Source: a virus
Virus record (IMG/VR): IMGVR_UViG_3300044701_001350
Coordinates: 1 to 26,924 of that record
Direction: 5' to 3' (one strand)
DNA: 26,924 nucleotides
Position 1 is the first letter of the stretch. Every line of letters starts with the position of its first letter. Position numbers and translations under genes: made by a program. Below the pieces are notes generated by a model that worked only from the letters and a program-made list of their open reading frames with translations, was not told the DNA's origin and ran no database searches. Below are positions 1 to 5,179 of the stretch, piece after piece.

Positions 1-13
1 ACCTAAGTGATTT

Positions 14-21
14 TATTTATA
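14..21 (-). promoter_or_regulatory. Late promoter octamer TATAAATA
   Basis: An exact T4-type late promoter octamer (TATAAATA on the minus strand) lies just past the tRNA-Ala gene. It points out of the window, so the gene it serves is not visible. It shares its TATAAA with the -10 of the sigma70-type promoter listed separately. Confidence 0.6.
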
Positions 22-44
22 AGACTTTTTTATTAAAAAGTCAA
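16..44 (-). promoter_or_regulatory. Sigma70-type promoter, TTGACT-N17-TATAAA
   Basis: On the minus strand the -35 TTGACT (39-44) and -10 TATAAA (16-21) are separated by exactly 17 bp. The promoter begins two bases past the tRNA-Ala discriminator base and reads out of the window. The spacer contains an AT-rich inverted repeat (GACTTTTT / AAAAAAGTC) that could also form a hairpin at the 3' end of the tRNA transcript. The -10 is embedded in the late octamer at 14-21, so the site looks usable both early and late. Confidence 0.5.
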
Positions 45-45
45 G

Positions 46-118
46 TGGAGAATAGCGGACTCGAACCGCTGACATCCTGCTTGCAAAGCAGGCGCTCTAC
101 CAACTGAGCTAATTCCCC
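46..118 (-). tRNA. tRNA-Ala (TGC)
   Basis: The minus-strand sequence folds as a full cloverleaf of 73 nt. The 7-bp acceptor stem is GGGGAAT / ATTCTCC with one G-U pair, the D-arm contains AGCTCAGTTGGTAGAGC, the anticodon loop reads CTTTGCAAG with anticodon TGC, and the T-loop contains GGTTCGAGTCC. The discriminator base is A. CCA is not encoded. It follows tRNA-Arg by three bases and is presumably co-transcribed from the promoter at 282-310. Phage tRNAs of this kind are thought to support AT-rich phage codon use. Confidence 0.95.
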
Positions 119-121
119 TGG

Positions 122-195
122 CGTCTCGGACAGGACTCGAACCTGTGACCAACTGCTTAGAAGGCAGATGCTCTATCCATCTGAGCTACCGAGAC
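122..195 (-). tRNA. tRNA-Arg (TCT)
   Basis: The 74-nt minus-strand sequence forms a cloverleaf: acceptor stem GTCTCGG / CCGAGAC, D-arm AGCTCAGATGGATAGAGC, anticodon loop CTTCTAA with anticodon TCT, T-loop GGTTCGAGTCC, and discriminator G. It reads AGA codons, which are common in AT-rich phage genes and rarer in many hosts. It lies directly after the structured leader at 196-275. Confidence 0.95.
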
Positions 196-275
196 AAGAG
201 TCCTCCCTGTTTGTGCATCGCTGAGAGGCATGGGAGGGGCAGGTCTTACGCAAGGTTTGGACCCCCGCTGCCTAT
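196..275 (-). ncRNA. Structured leader RNA upstream of the tRNA genes
   Basis: Transcription from the promoter at 282-310 should start near 275 and cross about 80 nt before tRNA-Arg. This stretch is GC-rich against an AT-rich genome. It can form two hairpins on the minus strand: GGCAG / CTGCC (268-272 with 238-242), extended by GTC / GAC with a 5-nt bulge, and CCTCCC / GGGAGG (232-237 with 202-207) with an inner TGC / GCA. No convincing open reading frame is present. It may be a 5' processing leader, a separate small RNA, or a relic. T4 also carries stable non-tRNA RNAs (species C and D) in its tRNA cluster, but I see no sequence match to them. Confidence 0.45.
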
Positions 276-281
276 GAGATT

Positions 282-310
282 ATTATATAGGATCCTCGTT
301 CCCCTGTCAA
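282..310 (-). promoter_or_regulatory. Perfect consensus sigma70 promoter, TTGACA-N17-TATAAT
   Basis: The minus strand carries -35 TTGACA (305-310), a 17-bp spacer and -10 TATAAT (282-287), matching the bacterial housekeeping consensus at all 12 positions. The -35 overlaps the TGA stop of the oxygenase gene. Predicted start is an A near 275. It would drive the structured leader and the two tRNAs. The spacer contains one GATC site. Confidence 0.85.
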
Positions 311-852
311 GCGCGTCCCCAGATCTGTATGGTGTATCTCAGTTCTGGACTCATAGGAGAAAGTGGAGTGACCATATGTAAAGTTTCATCAGTATTTAGA
401 ACCATAGTTCTACATTCTGGAACTACAAGTTTCCAGTTCTCATTATCATACATATATCCATTATCAGGATCTTCCCAATCAATCCCCTTATTATAGTATA
501 AGAAAGTTCCTCCCCAATCAATATCCCAAGAGGGATTTAGATAAATCGTAGCAGCAAAATTATACCCATGATCCGTGTGCTTTGATATTCCAGAATGAGG
601 TTGCCAAATATAAAACATTGTTGTGATATCAGTTGCATCTTTTGGAAGATGATGTCTAATCTGACTTAAAATCTGATATCGAATTGACTCATCAGTGGTC
701 GTAACAACACAAGATCCAGTAATACATTTCTTGATACCTTCAGACCAAAAAAGAGAACTAGATGTCCATACAGGAGATCCTTGTAATCTTTTAATTTCTT
801 CTAGGCAGTAATGAGCTAGATCTTCACTTATACTTTCTTTAATTACTTTCAT
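307..852 (-). CDS. 2OG-Fe(II) oxygenase family protein
   Basis: A 181-aa protein with the iron-binding triad of 2-oxoglutarate/Fe(II) dioxygenases: H92-x-D94 (in KHTDHGYNFA), a distal H159 (ETLHM) and a likely 2OG-binding Arg, R172 (RYTIQIWG). Spacing and the WGGTFLYY strand fit the double-stranded beta-helix fold. Such oxygenases are frequent in marine T4-like phages. Their substrates are mostly unknown; proline or lysine hydroxylation and nucleic acid demethylation are all possible. The ATG overlaps the preceding gene by 14 nt, indicating translational coupling. Its stop codon lies within the -35 of the tRNA promoter. Confidence 0.85.
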   Translation of the reverse strand: MKVIKESISEDLAHYCLEEIKRLQGSPVWTSSSLFWSEGIKKCITGSCVVTTTDESIRYQILSQIRHHLPKDATDITTMFYIWQPHSGISKHTDHGYNFAATIYLNPSWDIDWGGTFLYYNKGIDWEDPDNGYMYDNENWKLVVPECRTMVLNTDETLHMVTPLSPMSPELRYTIQIWGRA

Positions 853-1327
853 TCAATTTCTCTAAATCAATTTCACGAGGATCTGCAGGAACCCAGGAAC
901 CACGAATACCCATAGTTCCATCAGCAAATTCATAATATACTGCGTTCTCTAAGATCTTTTTCTGAAGATCATTATACTTACCTTTATTAATTTCTTCAAG
1001 TATATTCTGGTTCTTCATTGAGATAACTCTATTCTCATTCTCATATCGTTCATAAGAATTAATTGCGTCGTCAACATCTCTTCGGACTCTATAATCTAAA
1101 AGTTCAGGATCTTGAATAATCTTACGGTTCAATTGATCTCTGACTTCTTCTATTATATCATTCGTTTTCGGTAGATCCCATTTGATTAATTTCTGAAGTT
1201 CAAAATACCATTTGTAAATATCACTCTCAGTAATTCCACATCCACGCAAATTAACAATTAAAAATGTTATTATAGAGGCAATAATAGCAGAAGCAATTGT
1301 TTTTCTACCGAAAAAATAAACTTTCAT
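839..1327 (-). CDS. Membrane-anchored hypothetical protein, paralogue of the next gene upstream
   Basis: A 162-aa protein of unknown function. Residues 10-27 form one hydrophobic segment (IASAIIASIITFLIVNL) preceded by basic residues, so the N-terminus is probably a membrane anchor; the rest is charged and helical. Residues around 72-97 (IIQDPELLDYRVRRDVDDAI then NSYE) closely match the C-terminus of the protein at 1324-1602 (IIKDEEYLGYRIDRVINEAI then QDYE), so the two genes appear duplicated. Start and upstream stop overlap as ATGA. It is in a run of overlapping small genes that ends with the oxygenase. Confidence 0.7.
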   Translation of the reverse strand: MKVYFFGRKTIASAIIASIITFLIVNLRGCGITESDIYKWYFELQKLIKWDLPKTNDIIEEVRDQLNRKIIQDPELLDYRVRRDVDDAINSYERYENENRVISMKNQNILEEINKGKYNDLQKKILENAVYYEFADGTMGIRGSWVPADPREIDLEKLNESN

Positions 1328-1602
1328 TTTTCCTTCTCGTAATCCTGAATTGCTTCATTGATTACTCTATCTATACGATAGCCAAGATATTCTTCATCTT
1401 TTATAATATAATCATTGAGAACATCAATTCCAAATTTCTTCTGAACATTATCAATCACATTGAAGGCATCTTTTTTTTGAACCCCAGGAATTAAAGAAAC
1501 CAAACTTAATCCTACATCAAGAAGAATTCCAACCTTTGCGTAATGAAAGATATCCTTTTTCTCCTTTCCATATTTAAACTTAAAAATATTATACTTATCC
1601 AT
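1324..1602 (-). CDS. Small hypothetical protein with hydrophobic segment
   Basis: A 92-aa protein, function not recognised. Residues 21-40 (AKVGILLDVGLSLVSLIPG) are hydrophobic and could be a membrane or packing helix. The C-terminal motif DEEYLGYRIDRVINEAIQDY recurs in the downstream gene at 839-1327. The ATG overlaps the upstream gene by 8 nt and the stop overlaps the downstream start by 4 nt, so it is part of a coupled operon. Confidence 0.7.
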   Translation of the reverse strand: MDKYNIFKFKYGKEKKDIFHYAKVGILLDVGLSLVSLIPGVQKKDAFNVIDNVQKKFGIDVLNDYIIKDEEYLGYRIDRVINEAIQDYEKEK

Positions 1603-1879
1603 TCCAAAAATCTTCCAATGCTTGGTCGACTATGTCTTTGGGATTTATATCTTTCTTAGGTTCTTTAAGTTTTTTTGTATCGAATGTTAATGTGGGAATG
1701 ATATTTCCATTATCATCAACTTCGATCTTTGTTCCGAATATTGTTCCTTTTGGTTGAATATTAATTTGGTTATAAGAGTCTAAACTTATATCACCAATCT
1801 CAGTTTCTACCTTTAGATATTCTGCTTCTGCTAAAGTATCTACTATCTTTTCTTTATCTGGTAAGTCTTCTATTGTCAT
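1595..1879 (-). CDS. Small hypothetical protein
   Basis: A 94-aa acidic protein, not recognised. The middle is predicted beta-rich (GTIFGTKIEVDDNGNIIPTL) and the end (NPKDIVDQALEDFW) loosely resembles the C-terminal motif of the two downstream proteins. The start codon lies 29 nt below a late-type octamer and just after a hairpin, so it may head a late operon 1879-307. It overlaps the next gene by 8 nt. Confidence 0.7.
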   Translation of the reverse strand: MTIEDLPDKEKIVDTLAEAEYLKVETEIGDISLDSYNQINIQPKGTIFGTKIEVDDNGNIIPTLTFDTKKLKEPKKDINPKDIVDQALEDFWNG

Positions 1880-1881
1880 TT

Positions 1882-1908
1882 AAAAGGGGAATGTCTCCAT
1901 TCCCCTTT
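1882..1908 (-). terminator. Hairpin terminator after the histone-like gene
   Basis: On the minus strand AAAGGGGAATG, a GAGA loop and CATTCCCCTTT form an 11-bp perfect stem followed by a short T run (TTTT). Because the arms start and end with A and T runs, it could act in both directions. The adjacent late octamer at 1908-1915 means late transcripts of the downstream gene would start within or near the hairpin. Confidence 0.7.
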
Positions 1909-1915
1909 ATTTATC
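1908..1915 (-). promoter_or_regulatory. Late promoter octamer GATAAATA
   Basis: GATAAATA on the minus strand overlaps the TGA stop of the histone-like gene and sits 29 nt upstream of the 94-aa gene start, the same distance as for other late octamers in this window. Confidence 0.45.
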
Positions 1916-2111
1916 AAGCAGCTGCCTTTGCTTCTTTACGTGCAGTCTTTTCTTCCGAAATTTCTGCCCTTCTTGATTTTGCAAGTTTTGTAATTTCTTG
2001 CAATGCCTTACGGGCTCTGGTGCCAGCAGCACTATTACCTTTTGCAAATTTTTCATCTTCAGCTTGCCAAGTCGCAAATGCATCAGCAATTTGTTGTGCA
2101 GTCTCAGTCAT
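1914..2111 (-). CDS. Histone H1-like (Hc1-like) small DNA-binding protein
   Basis: A 65-aa protein, highly charged and Lys/Arg/Ala-rich. The core EKFAKGNSAAGTRARKALQ followed by EITKLAKSRRAEI resembles the Hc1/histone-H1-like family of small nucleoid proteins, in which a KGNKAA-x-R-x-R pattern is typical. Small proteins of this type are widely conserved in T4-like cyanophages and may compact or coat DNA. The Ala/Lys tail (EEKTARKEAKAAA) supports nucleic acid binding. A clear Shine-Dalgarno AAAGGAG precedes the ATG. The gene stands alone between two hairpin terminators. Confidence 0.75.
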   Translation of the reverse strand: MTETAQQIADAFATWQAEDEKFAKGNSAAGTRARKALQEITKLAKSRRAEISEEKTARKEAKAAA

Positions 2112-2131
2112 AATACTCCTTTAAAATAATT

Positions 2132-2154
2132 ATAGAGGTTAATTATATATATGC
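2132..2154 (-). promoter_or_regulatory. Two tandem TATAAT -10 hexamers, no clear -35
   Basis: Between the lysozyme terminator and the histone-like gene the minus strand contains two TATAAT hexamers, in ATATATAATTAACC and CTCTATAATTATT. Neither has a recognisable -35 at 16-18 bp. This may be an activator-dependent or middle promoter for the 65-aa gene. Confidence 0.35.
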
Positions 2155-2166
2155 GTTTTTGATACT

Positions 2167-2193
2167 AAAAAAGGGGGTTCTGCAGCACCCCCC
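2167..2193 (-). terminator. Intrinsic terminator after the lysozyme-like gene
   Basis: The minus strand reads GGGGG, a loop containing GCTGCAG, CCCCC and then TTTTTT. It lies 26 nt below the lysozyme stop codon and isolates that gene from the histone-like gene. Confidence 0.85.
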
Positions 2194-2218
2194 ATTTTTA
2201 TTCAATTTTTTATGATTT

Positions 2219-2866
2219 TTAGACTTCAGTTAGAACAAGACGATTTGCATAACCATAAGCAAAATCAGTTCTTGCTCCATGATGTCCCCAACGAATCCAC
2301 ATTTTAGCAAGTCTCATATAATCATTAATGGATTTGCCAGGTGTTTTCATTTTGTCCTCAATCATCTTCCAATCACCTTCATTCAACATGTAATCAAGTT
2401 GCGCGTCCATTGAGGAAGGACTTGCCCCAATACGGGCAGCATGTGCTCCTAGTCCATAAAAACGAGGAGCATTGGTCCATTGGATAAGACCATAACCACC
2501 ACTTCTACACCCACTATAAGGCACTCTGGCACCACCTTCACATATGTTGGGAATGAAGGTAGATTCTTGGCGAATATTGCCCATAATGGTTGCTAGGGCG
2601 TTTTTGTCAGTGATTCCACGATCTTGGAGAAATTCCAGTGCTCGGGACTCATTAGTATTACATCCTTTACAAACTAATCGTTTTACTTTAGGTTTTTCGG
2701 GAACAACCTCTTTGGTCTCTGTCTCTTGAGTAGGGCCTTCAGGAACAATTACAAATGGTGGTTGTAGTGCTGAAGTTGTTGCCATACTCGGTGCTGGCAG
2801 TGTTGCCGCTGATGTTGCAACCGCACCTAAAAGAGCTACGGTTACATTTGTTAGGTTTTTAAGCAT
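2219..2866 (-). CDS. Exported phage-tail-lysozyme-type cell wall hydrolase
   Basis: A 215-aa protein. Residues 1-29 look like a signal peptide: basic start, hydrophobic VTVALLGAVATSAATLPAP and a possible cleavage after SMA. A Pro/Glu linker runs to about residue 62, then CKGC (66-69). Residues 72-210 match the phage tail lysozyme fold: ALATIMGNIRQESTF with candidate catalytic E101, and GYGLIQWTNAPR (124-135), the usual repeat-visit signature of this family. It probably cleaves peptidoglycan during lysis or exit. The signal peptide suggests host Sec export rather than holin-only release, or maturation in the periplasm. It is a single-gene unit between two terminators with a structured leader. 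Fold call is confident; lysis role is inferred. Confidence 0.8.
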   Translation of the reverse strand: MLKNLTNVTVALLGAVATSAATLPAPSMATTSALQPPFVIVPEGPTQETETKEVVPEKPKVKRLVCKGCNTNESRALEFLQDRGITDKNALATIMGNIRQESTFIPNICEGGARVPYSGCRSGGYGLIQWTNAPRFYGLGAHAARIGASPSSMDAQLDYMLNEGDWKMIEDKMKTPGKSINDYMRLAKMWIRWGHHGARTDFAYGYANRLVLTEV

Positions 2867-2879
2867 TTAGTTAATTTGA

Positions 2880-2945
2880 ACTCTACATCCGTATAGGCAA
2901 AGGAGAGTTTCCCCTTCTCAGGGGCAGCGCCCACGGCTCTAAATC
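2880..2945 (-). promoter_or_regulatory. Structured, pseudoknot-capable 5' leader of the lysozyme gene
   Basis: The leader contains a GC-rich segment unlike its surroundings. On the minus strand CCGT and ACGG enclose a CCCCT-GAGA-AGGGG hairpin; the GAGA loop is complementary to a downstream TCTC, allowing an H-type pseudoknot; and GGGC-GCT-GCCC is a competing hairpin sharing the same C run. No strong Shine-Dalgarno precedes the ATG. Mutually exclusive folds suggest a regulatory switch, but I do not recognise a known riboswitch class. Confidence 0.4.
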
Positions 2946-2965
2946 AATATCAAAGACTCATAATT

Positions 2966-2988
2966 AAAAAACCCCGCTCATAACGGGG
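2966..2988 (-). terminator. Intrinsic terminator upstream of the lysozyme gene
   Basis: Minus strand CCCCG, loop TTATGAG, CGGGG, then six T. It ends the upstream operon and would also terminate transcripts from the promoter at 3010-3038 after about 38 nt. Confidence 0.85.
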
Positions 2989-3003
2989 ATTCCTTTTTGG
3001 AAT
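2989..3003 (-). ncRNA. Hairpin at the predicted 5' end of a ~38-nt transcript
   Basis: Exactly at the predicted start site of the promoter at 3010-3038, the minus strand reads ATTCC-AAAAA-GGAAT, a perfect 5-bp hairpin, directly followed by the terminator hairpin at 2966-2988. The whole transcript would be about 38 nt, two hairpins and a U tail. It is either a tiny stable RNA or an attenuated leader of the lysozyme gene. Confidence 0.4.
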
Positions 3004-3009
3004 TTTAAC

Positions 3010-3038
3010 ATAATAATCTAATATTTATTGCTTGTCAA
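3010..3038 (-). promoter_or_regulatory. Sigma70-type promoter, TTGACA-N17-TATTAT
   Basis: Minus-strand -35 TTGACA (3033-3038), 17-bp spacer and -10 TATTAT (3010-3015). The spacer also contains the late-type octamer AATAAATA (3022-3029). It lies in the non-coding gap after the 72-aa gene, pointing at the terminator 2966-2988 and then the lysozyme gene. Confidence 0.65.
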
Positions 3039-3047
3039 GAACTTGAA

Positions 3048-3266
3048 TTACCGAATATCAATCTCTTGATCGTCGGTCCATTCAGTATCCTCAAGACAAA
3101 GATATTCAAGTTCTTCTTTATCTTCTGGAAGATTAATCCACTCATCAAATTCTGCAGCAAGTGCCCTGGCATTTTTATGCCGATCTGCTTCGTGAAGCAA
3201 TTCGATCTTTTGAATTGCCCAATCGCGCACTTGTGCCACAGACTGGCTTTCAATCTGAGTTTCCAT
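3048..3266 (-). CDS. Small acidic hypothetical protein
   Basis: A 72-aa protein starting at METQIESQSVAQVRDW, not recognised. The first two thirds are helical (VRDWAIQKIELLHEADRHKN), and the tail is strongly acidic (EDKEELEYLCLEDTEWTDDQ). A longer reading is possible in frame, up to 3482, but it runs out of frame through the endonuclease gene and is low complexity, so I chose the internal ATG that overlaps the endonuclease stop by 17 nt. A sigma70-type promoter at 3304-3332 would start a transcript about 30 nt above this ATG. Confidence 0.65.
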   Translation of the reverse strand: METQIESQSVAQVRDWAIQKIELLHEADRHKNARALAAEFDEWINLPEDKEELEYLCLEDTEWTDDQEIDIR

Positions 3267-3693
3267 AGTAATCTTTTCGGAAGTATCGGTTGAGGATGTT
3301 GCTATTGTAGAATGCTGGATCTCCGTTGTCAAGGGATTCGGTGAGGACATTATTGGTGAAGAGTCGTCGGGTCTCCTCAAAGTTTGTTTTGCCCTTTGTT
3401 TTATGTAATGATAAGATAGTTCTACTAAAATTTTCTCTGCCAACTTTGACAATGTCCTCTTTAAGTTCCGGGCAAGACCCATAGTAATCCTTCCAATTTG
3501 ATTCTGATTTTACTTTCCTTTTTTTACCTTTAGGAGTTCTAAACTGCCAGAAATACTTCCTGCCAATATATCTCCTGCTATTAAGATTATTCTGGATAAG
3601 ATAAACAAAACCAAAAAAATCTTGTATATCGTCCGAGTTAAAAGGAACTCCATTATAGACCCAAGGGTTCTCATAGTCAATATCTATACTCAT
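3250..3693 (-). CDS. GIY-YIG-like endonuclease
   Basis: A 147-aa protein. FVYLIQNNLNSRRYIGRKYF (29-48) resembles the GIY-YIG nuclease core, with VYL for the GIY strand and YIG intact, followed by an Arg. KDYYGSCPELKEDI (68-81) and RENFSRTILSLH (86-97) fit the later helix and strand, and E107 is a candidate catalytic Glu. Stand-alone proteins of this kind are common in marine T4-like phages and are often annotated as putative homing endonucleases. Target unknown. The ATG overlaps the 53-aa upstream gene by 17 nt; a TTG one codon earlier is less likely. The 3' part contains a promoter for the next gene. Confidence 0.7.
   Translation of the reverse strand: MSIDIDYENPWVYNGVPFNSDDIQDFFGFVYLIQNNLNSRRYIGRKYFWQFRTPKGKKRKVKSESNWKDYYGSCPELKEDIVKVGRENFSRTILSLHKTKGKTNFEETRRLFTNNVLTESLDNGDPAFYNSNILNRYFRKDYYGNSD
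3304..3332 (-). promoter_or_regulatory. Sigma70-type promoter inside the endonuclease gene, TTGACA-N17-TACAAT
   Basis: Minus-strand TTGACA (3327-3332), 17-bp spacer and TACAAT (3304-3309), inside the codons for LDNGDPAFYNS of the endonuclease. Predicted start about 30 nt above the 72-aa gene. The spacer contains one GATC. It could allow the small gene to be expressed apart from the endonuclease. Confidence 0.5.
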
Positions 3694-3838
3694 CAATCAC
3701 ATCAAGGACTTCGTTAAGGTATTTATGGGCAAGTCCTTTCATATCCATCTCTGGACGAATATGCTCTTTATGAAGCCTATCCTTAAGTTTTAGGATACGA
3801 ACTTTAAGTTCTTCTTTATTAAGTTGATTTTTAGGCAT
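3677..3838 (-). CDS. Small conserved-type hypothetical protein (53 aa)
   Basis: A 53-aa charged helical protein, MPKNQLNKEELKVRILKLKD at the start and GLAHKYLNEVLDVIDEYRY at the end. Similar short proteins with a GLAHKYLNxVLD tail occur in cyanophage genomes as I recall them; function unknown. Its ATG directly follows the T run of the terminator at 3839-3864, so there is no room for a normal leader or Shine-Dalgarno after the hairpin; translation must use readthrough transcripts or a leaderless start. It overlaps the endonuclease start. Confidence 0.65.
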   Translation of the reverse strand: MPKNQLNKEELKVRILKLKDRLHKEHIRPEMDMKGLAHKYLNEVLDVIDEYRY

Positions 3839-3864
3839 AAAAAAAGAGGAGCAAGAACTCCTCT
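3839..3864 (-). terminator. Intrinsic terminator after the RNR operon
   Basis: Minus strand AGAGGAG, loop TTCTTG, CTCCTCT followed by seven T. It closes the primase-nrdA-nrdB-49-aa gene operon. The T run is immediately followed by the ATG of the next gene. Confidence 0.85.
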
Positions 3865-3876
3865 ATGTATATTGCA

Positions 3877-4026
3877 TTAGTCAGTTGCATCTAACCAAAT
3901 TTTACAATAATCAAGATTTCCAAACAAAAAATCATCATGTTCTGCAGCTTCTTTATATGCGTTTAGAATTTCCTGCTCACACCATTCATCATAGTTTGAA
4001 TCCTGAGAAAGTATTTTTGGTAACAT
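3877..4026 (-). CDS. Small acidic protein downstream of nrdB (49 aa)
   Basis: A 49-aa protein, MLPKILSQDSNYDEWCEQEI at the start and FGNLDYCKIWLDATD at the end. It is out of frame with nrdB and overlaps its 3' end by 38 nt. A Shine-Dalgarno GGAGGA lies about 10 nt before the ATG, and the frame stays open to a TAA just before the terminator. Short acidic proteins with a DEWxEQE motif follow nrdB in related phages as far as I recall. Function unknown; two Cys (C16, C41) could suggest redox or metal contact, which is only a guess. Confidence 0.7.
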   Translation of the reverse strand: MLPKILSQDSNYDEWCEQEILNAYKEAAEHDDFLFGNLDYCKIWLDATD

Positions 4027-5179
4027 CTTGTTTGATTCCTCCGACTACGTAGGACTCAACTTCCGTTTCTTGTGGAGCAACCTGAAGTCCCTTAGAGGAA
4101 ATCCAATGCTGGGTCCAAGGAAGTGGATTATTATTTGCCGAAATATCATACTGAGGTTTAAGACCTATTGCCTTAAGTCTACGATTTGCAATCCATTCAA
4201 CATATTGCTGAAGAAGTTTATCATTAAGACCAATCATGCTTCCATCTTTGAACAGATAATCTGCCCATTTCTTTTCTTCATTTACAGCACGATCAAACAT
4301 CTTATATGTCCACTCCTCCTCTTCTTTCATAATCTTCTGCATTTCAGGATCATCGCCATCCCTCCACTTGTTCAGAATGTTCTGAGTAAGTGCTAGGTGT
4401 TGGTTTTCGTCCCTTGCGATGAGACTAATGATTTTAGCGGATCCTTCCATAAGCTTAAGTTCACCAAAAGCGAAAGAACAAGCAAAACTAACGTAAAAGC
4501 GAATACCTTCAAGAATATTAACGTTTGCGACTGCTCTATACAGTTTTCGTTTGACATCATTGAGTGTTTCCTTTGCGTTTGTGACTCCTTCAAGTCTATA
4601 CATCCAATCATTAGATGTACCATAACTTTGTGCAGAATTAATAAAGTCATCATAAGACTCTGTAACGCTCTTAGCACGTTCCAGAATACGCTCATCACCA
4701 ATAATAGTGTCAAACACTTCAGATGGATCTGAATAAATGTTTTTGATAATATAAGTGTAAGAACGGCTATGGATCATTTCCATAAATCCCCATACTTCCA
4801 TACATGCTTCCAATTCAGGAAGGGAGCAATATGGGATAAATGCCATTCCAGGACCACGACCCTGAACTGAATCAAGCATGATCTGATACTTCAAATTAGA
4901 AGTATAGATATGCTTCTGTTCAGGGCGAAGGGTATGATAATCCCCACGATCCTTCTGGAGAGACACCTCTTCGGGTCTCCAGAAGTAACCAAGTTGTTGT
5001 GTCGTTAGTTTATCGAAGATTGGATATTTGTATGAATCGTATCTTTGAACTCCTAGAGGTTGTCCAAAAAACATAGGTTGTTTTTTGGTATCAACTTTAT
5101 CTGTATTAAATACGGTCATTCCTTTAATAGTTGTTTGTGGTTCTTCTACGGAAGAAATTTTAAACTGCACAGGATTCAC
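3989..5179 (-). CDS. nrdB: Ribonucleotide reductase class Ia, beta subunit
   Basis: A 396-aa radical-generating subunit of aerobic ribonucleotide reductase. It partners NrdA to make dNDPs for phage replication. Seen: EVWGFMEMIHSRSY (128-141) with metal ligands E134 and H137 and the radical Tyr Y141; later DENQH supplies further Glu/His ligands. I chose the GTG start at 5179 because AGGAGG lies 6 nt upstream, inside the nrdA tail; an internal ATG (5119) begins MTVFNTDKVD but its AAAGGA touches the ATG. The start overlaps nrdA by 20 nt, indicating coupled production of the two subunits. Confidence 0.93.
   Translation of the reverse strand: MNPVQFKISSVEEPQTTIKGMTVFNTDKVDTKKQPMFFGQPLGVQRYDSYKYPIFDKLTTQQLGYFWRPEEVSLQKDRGDYHTLRPEQKHIYTSNLKYQIMLDSVQGRGPGMAFIPYCSLPELEACMEVWGFMEMIHSRSYTYIIKNIYSDPSEVFDTIIGDERILERAKSVTESYDDFINSAQSYGTSNDWMYRLEGVTNAKETLNDVKRKLYRAVANVNILEGIRFYVSFACSFAFGELKLMEGSAKIISLIARDENQHLALTQNILNKWRDGDDPEMQKIMKEEEEWTYKMFDRAVNEEKKWADYLFKDGSMIGLNDKLLQQYVEWIANRRLKAIGLKPQYDISANNNPLPWTQHWISSKGLQVAPQETEVESYVVGGIKQDVTKNTFSGFKL

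Noticed and set aside
196-275. Degenerate third tRNA gene between the promoter and tRNA-Arg
   Set aside because: No T-loop, anticodon stem or 7-bp acceptor stem can be drawn; the two hairpins do not fit a cloverleaf.
2880-2945. Known riboswitch (glutamine/Downstream-peptide or SAM-II type) before the lysozyme gene
   Set aside because: The conserved cores of those classes as I know them are not present; kept only as an unclassified structured leader.
3267-3482. N-terminal extension of the 72-aa protein to 144 aa
   Set aside because: The extension runs in another frame through the endonuclease gene and is Ser/Thr/Lys low complexity; the internal ATG fits spacing and the nearby promoter.
3720-3727. 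CATAAATA octamer as a late promoter for the endonuclease
   Set aside because: It lies inside the 53-aa coding frame (codons for HKY), and neither neighbour shows other late features.
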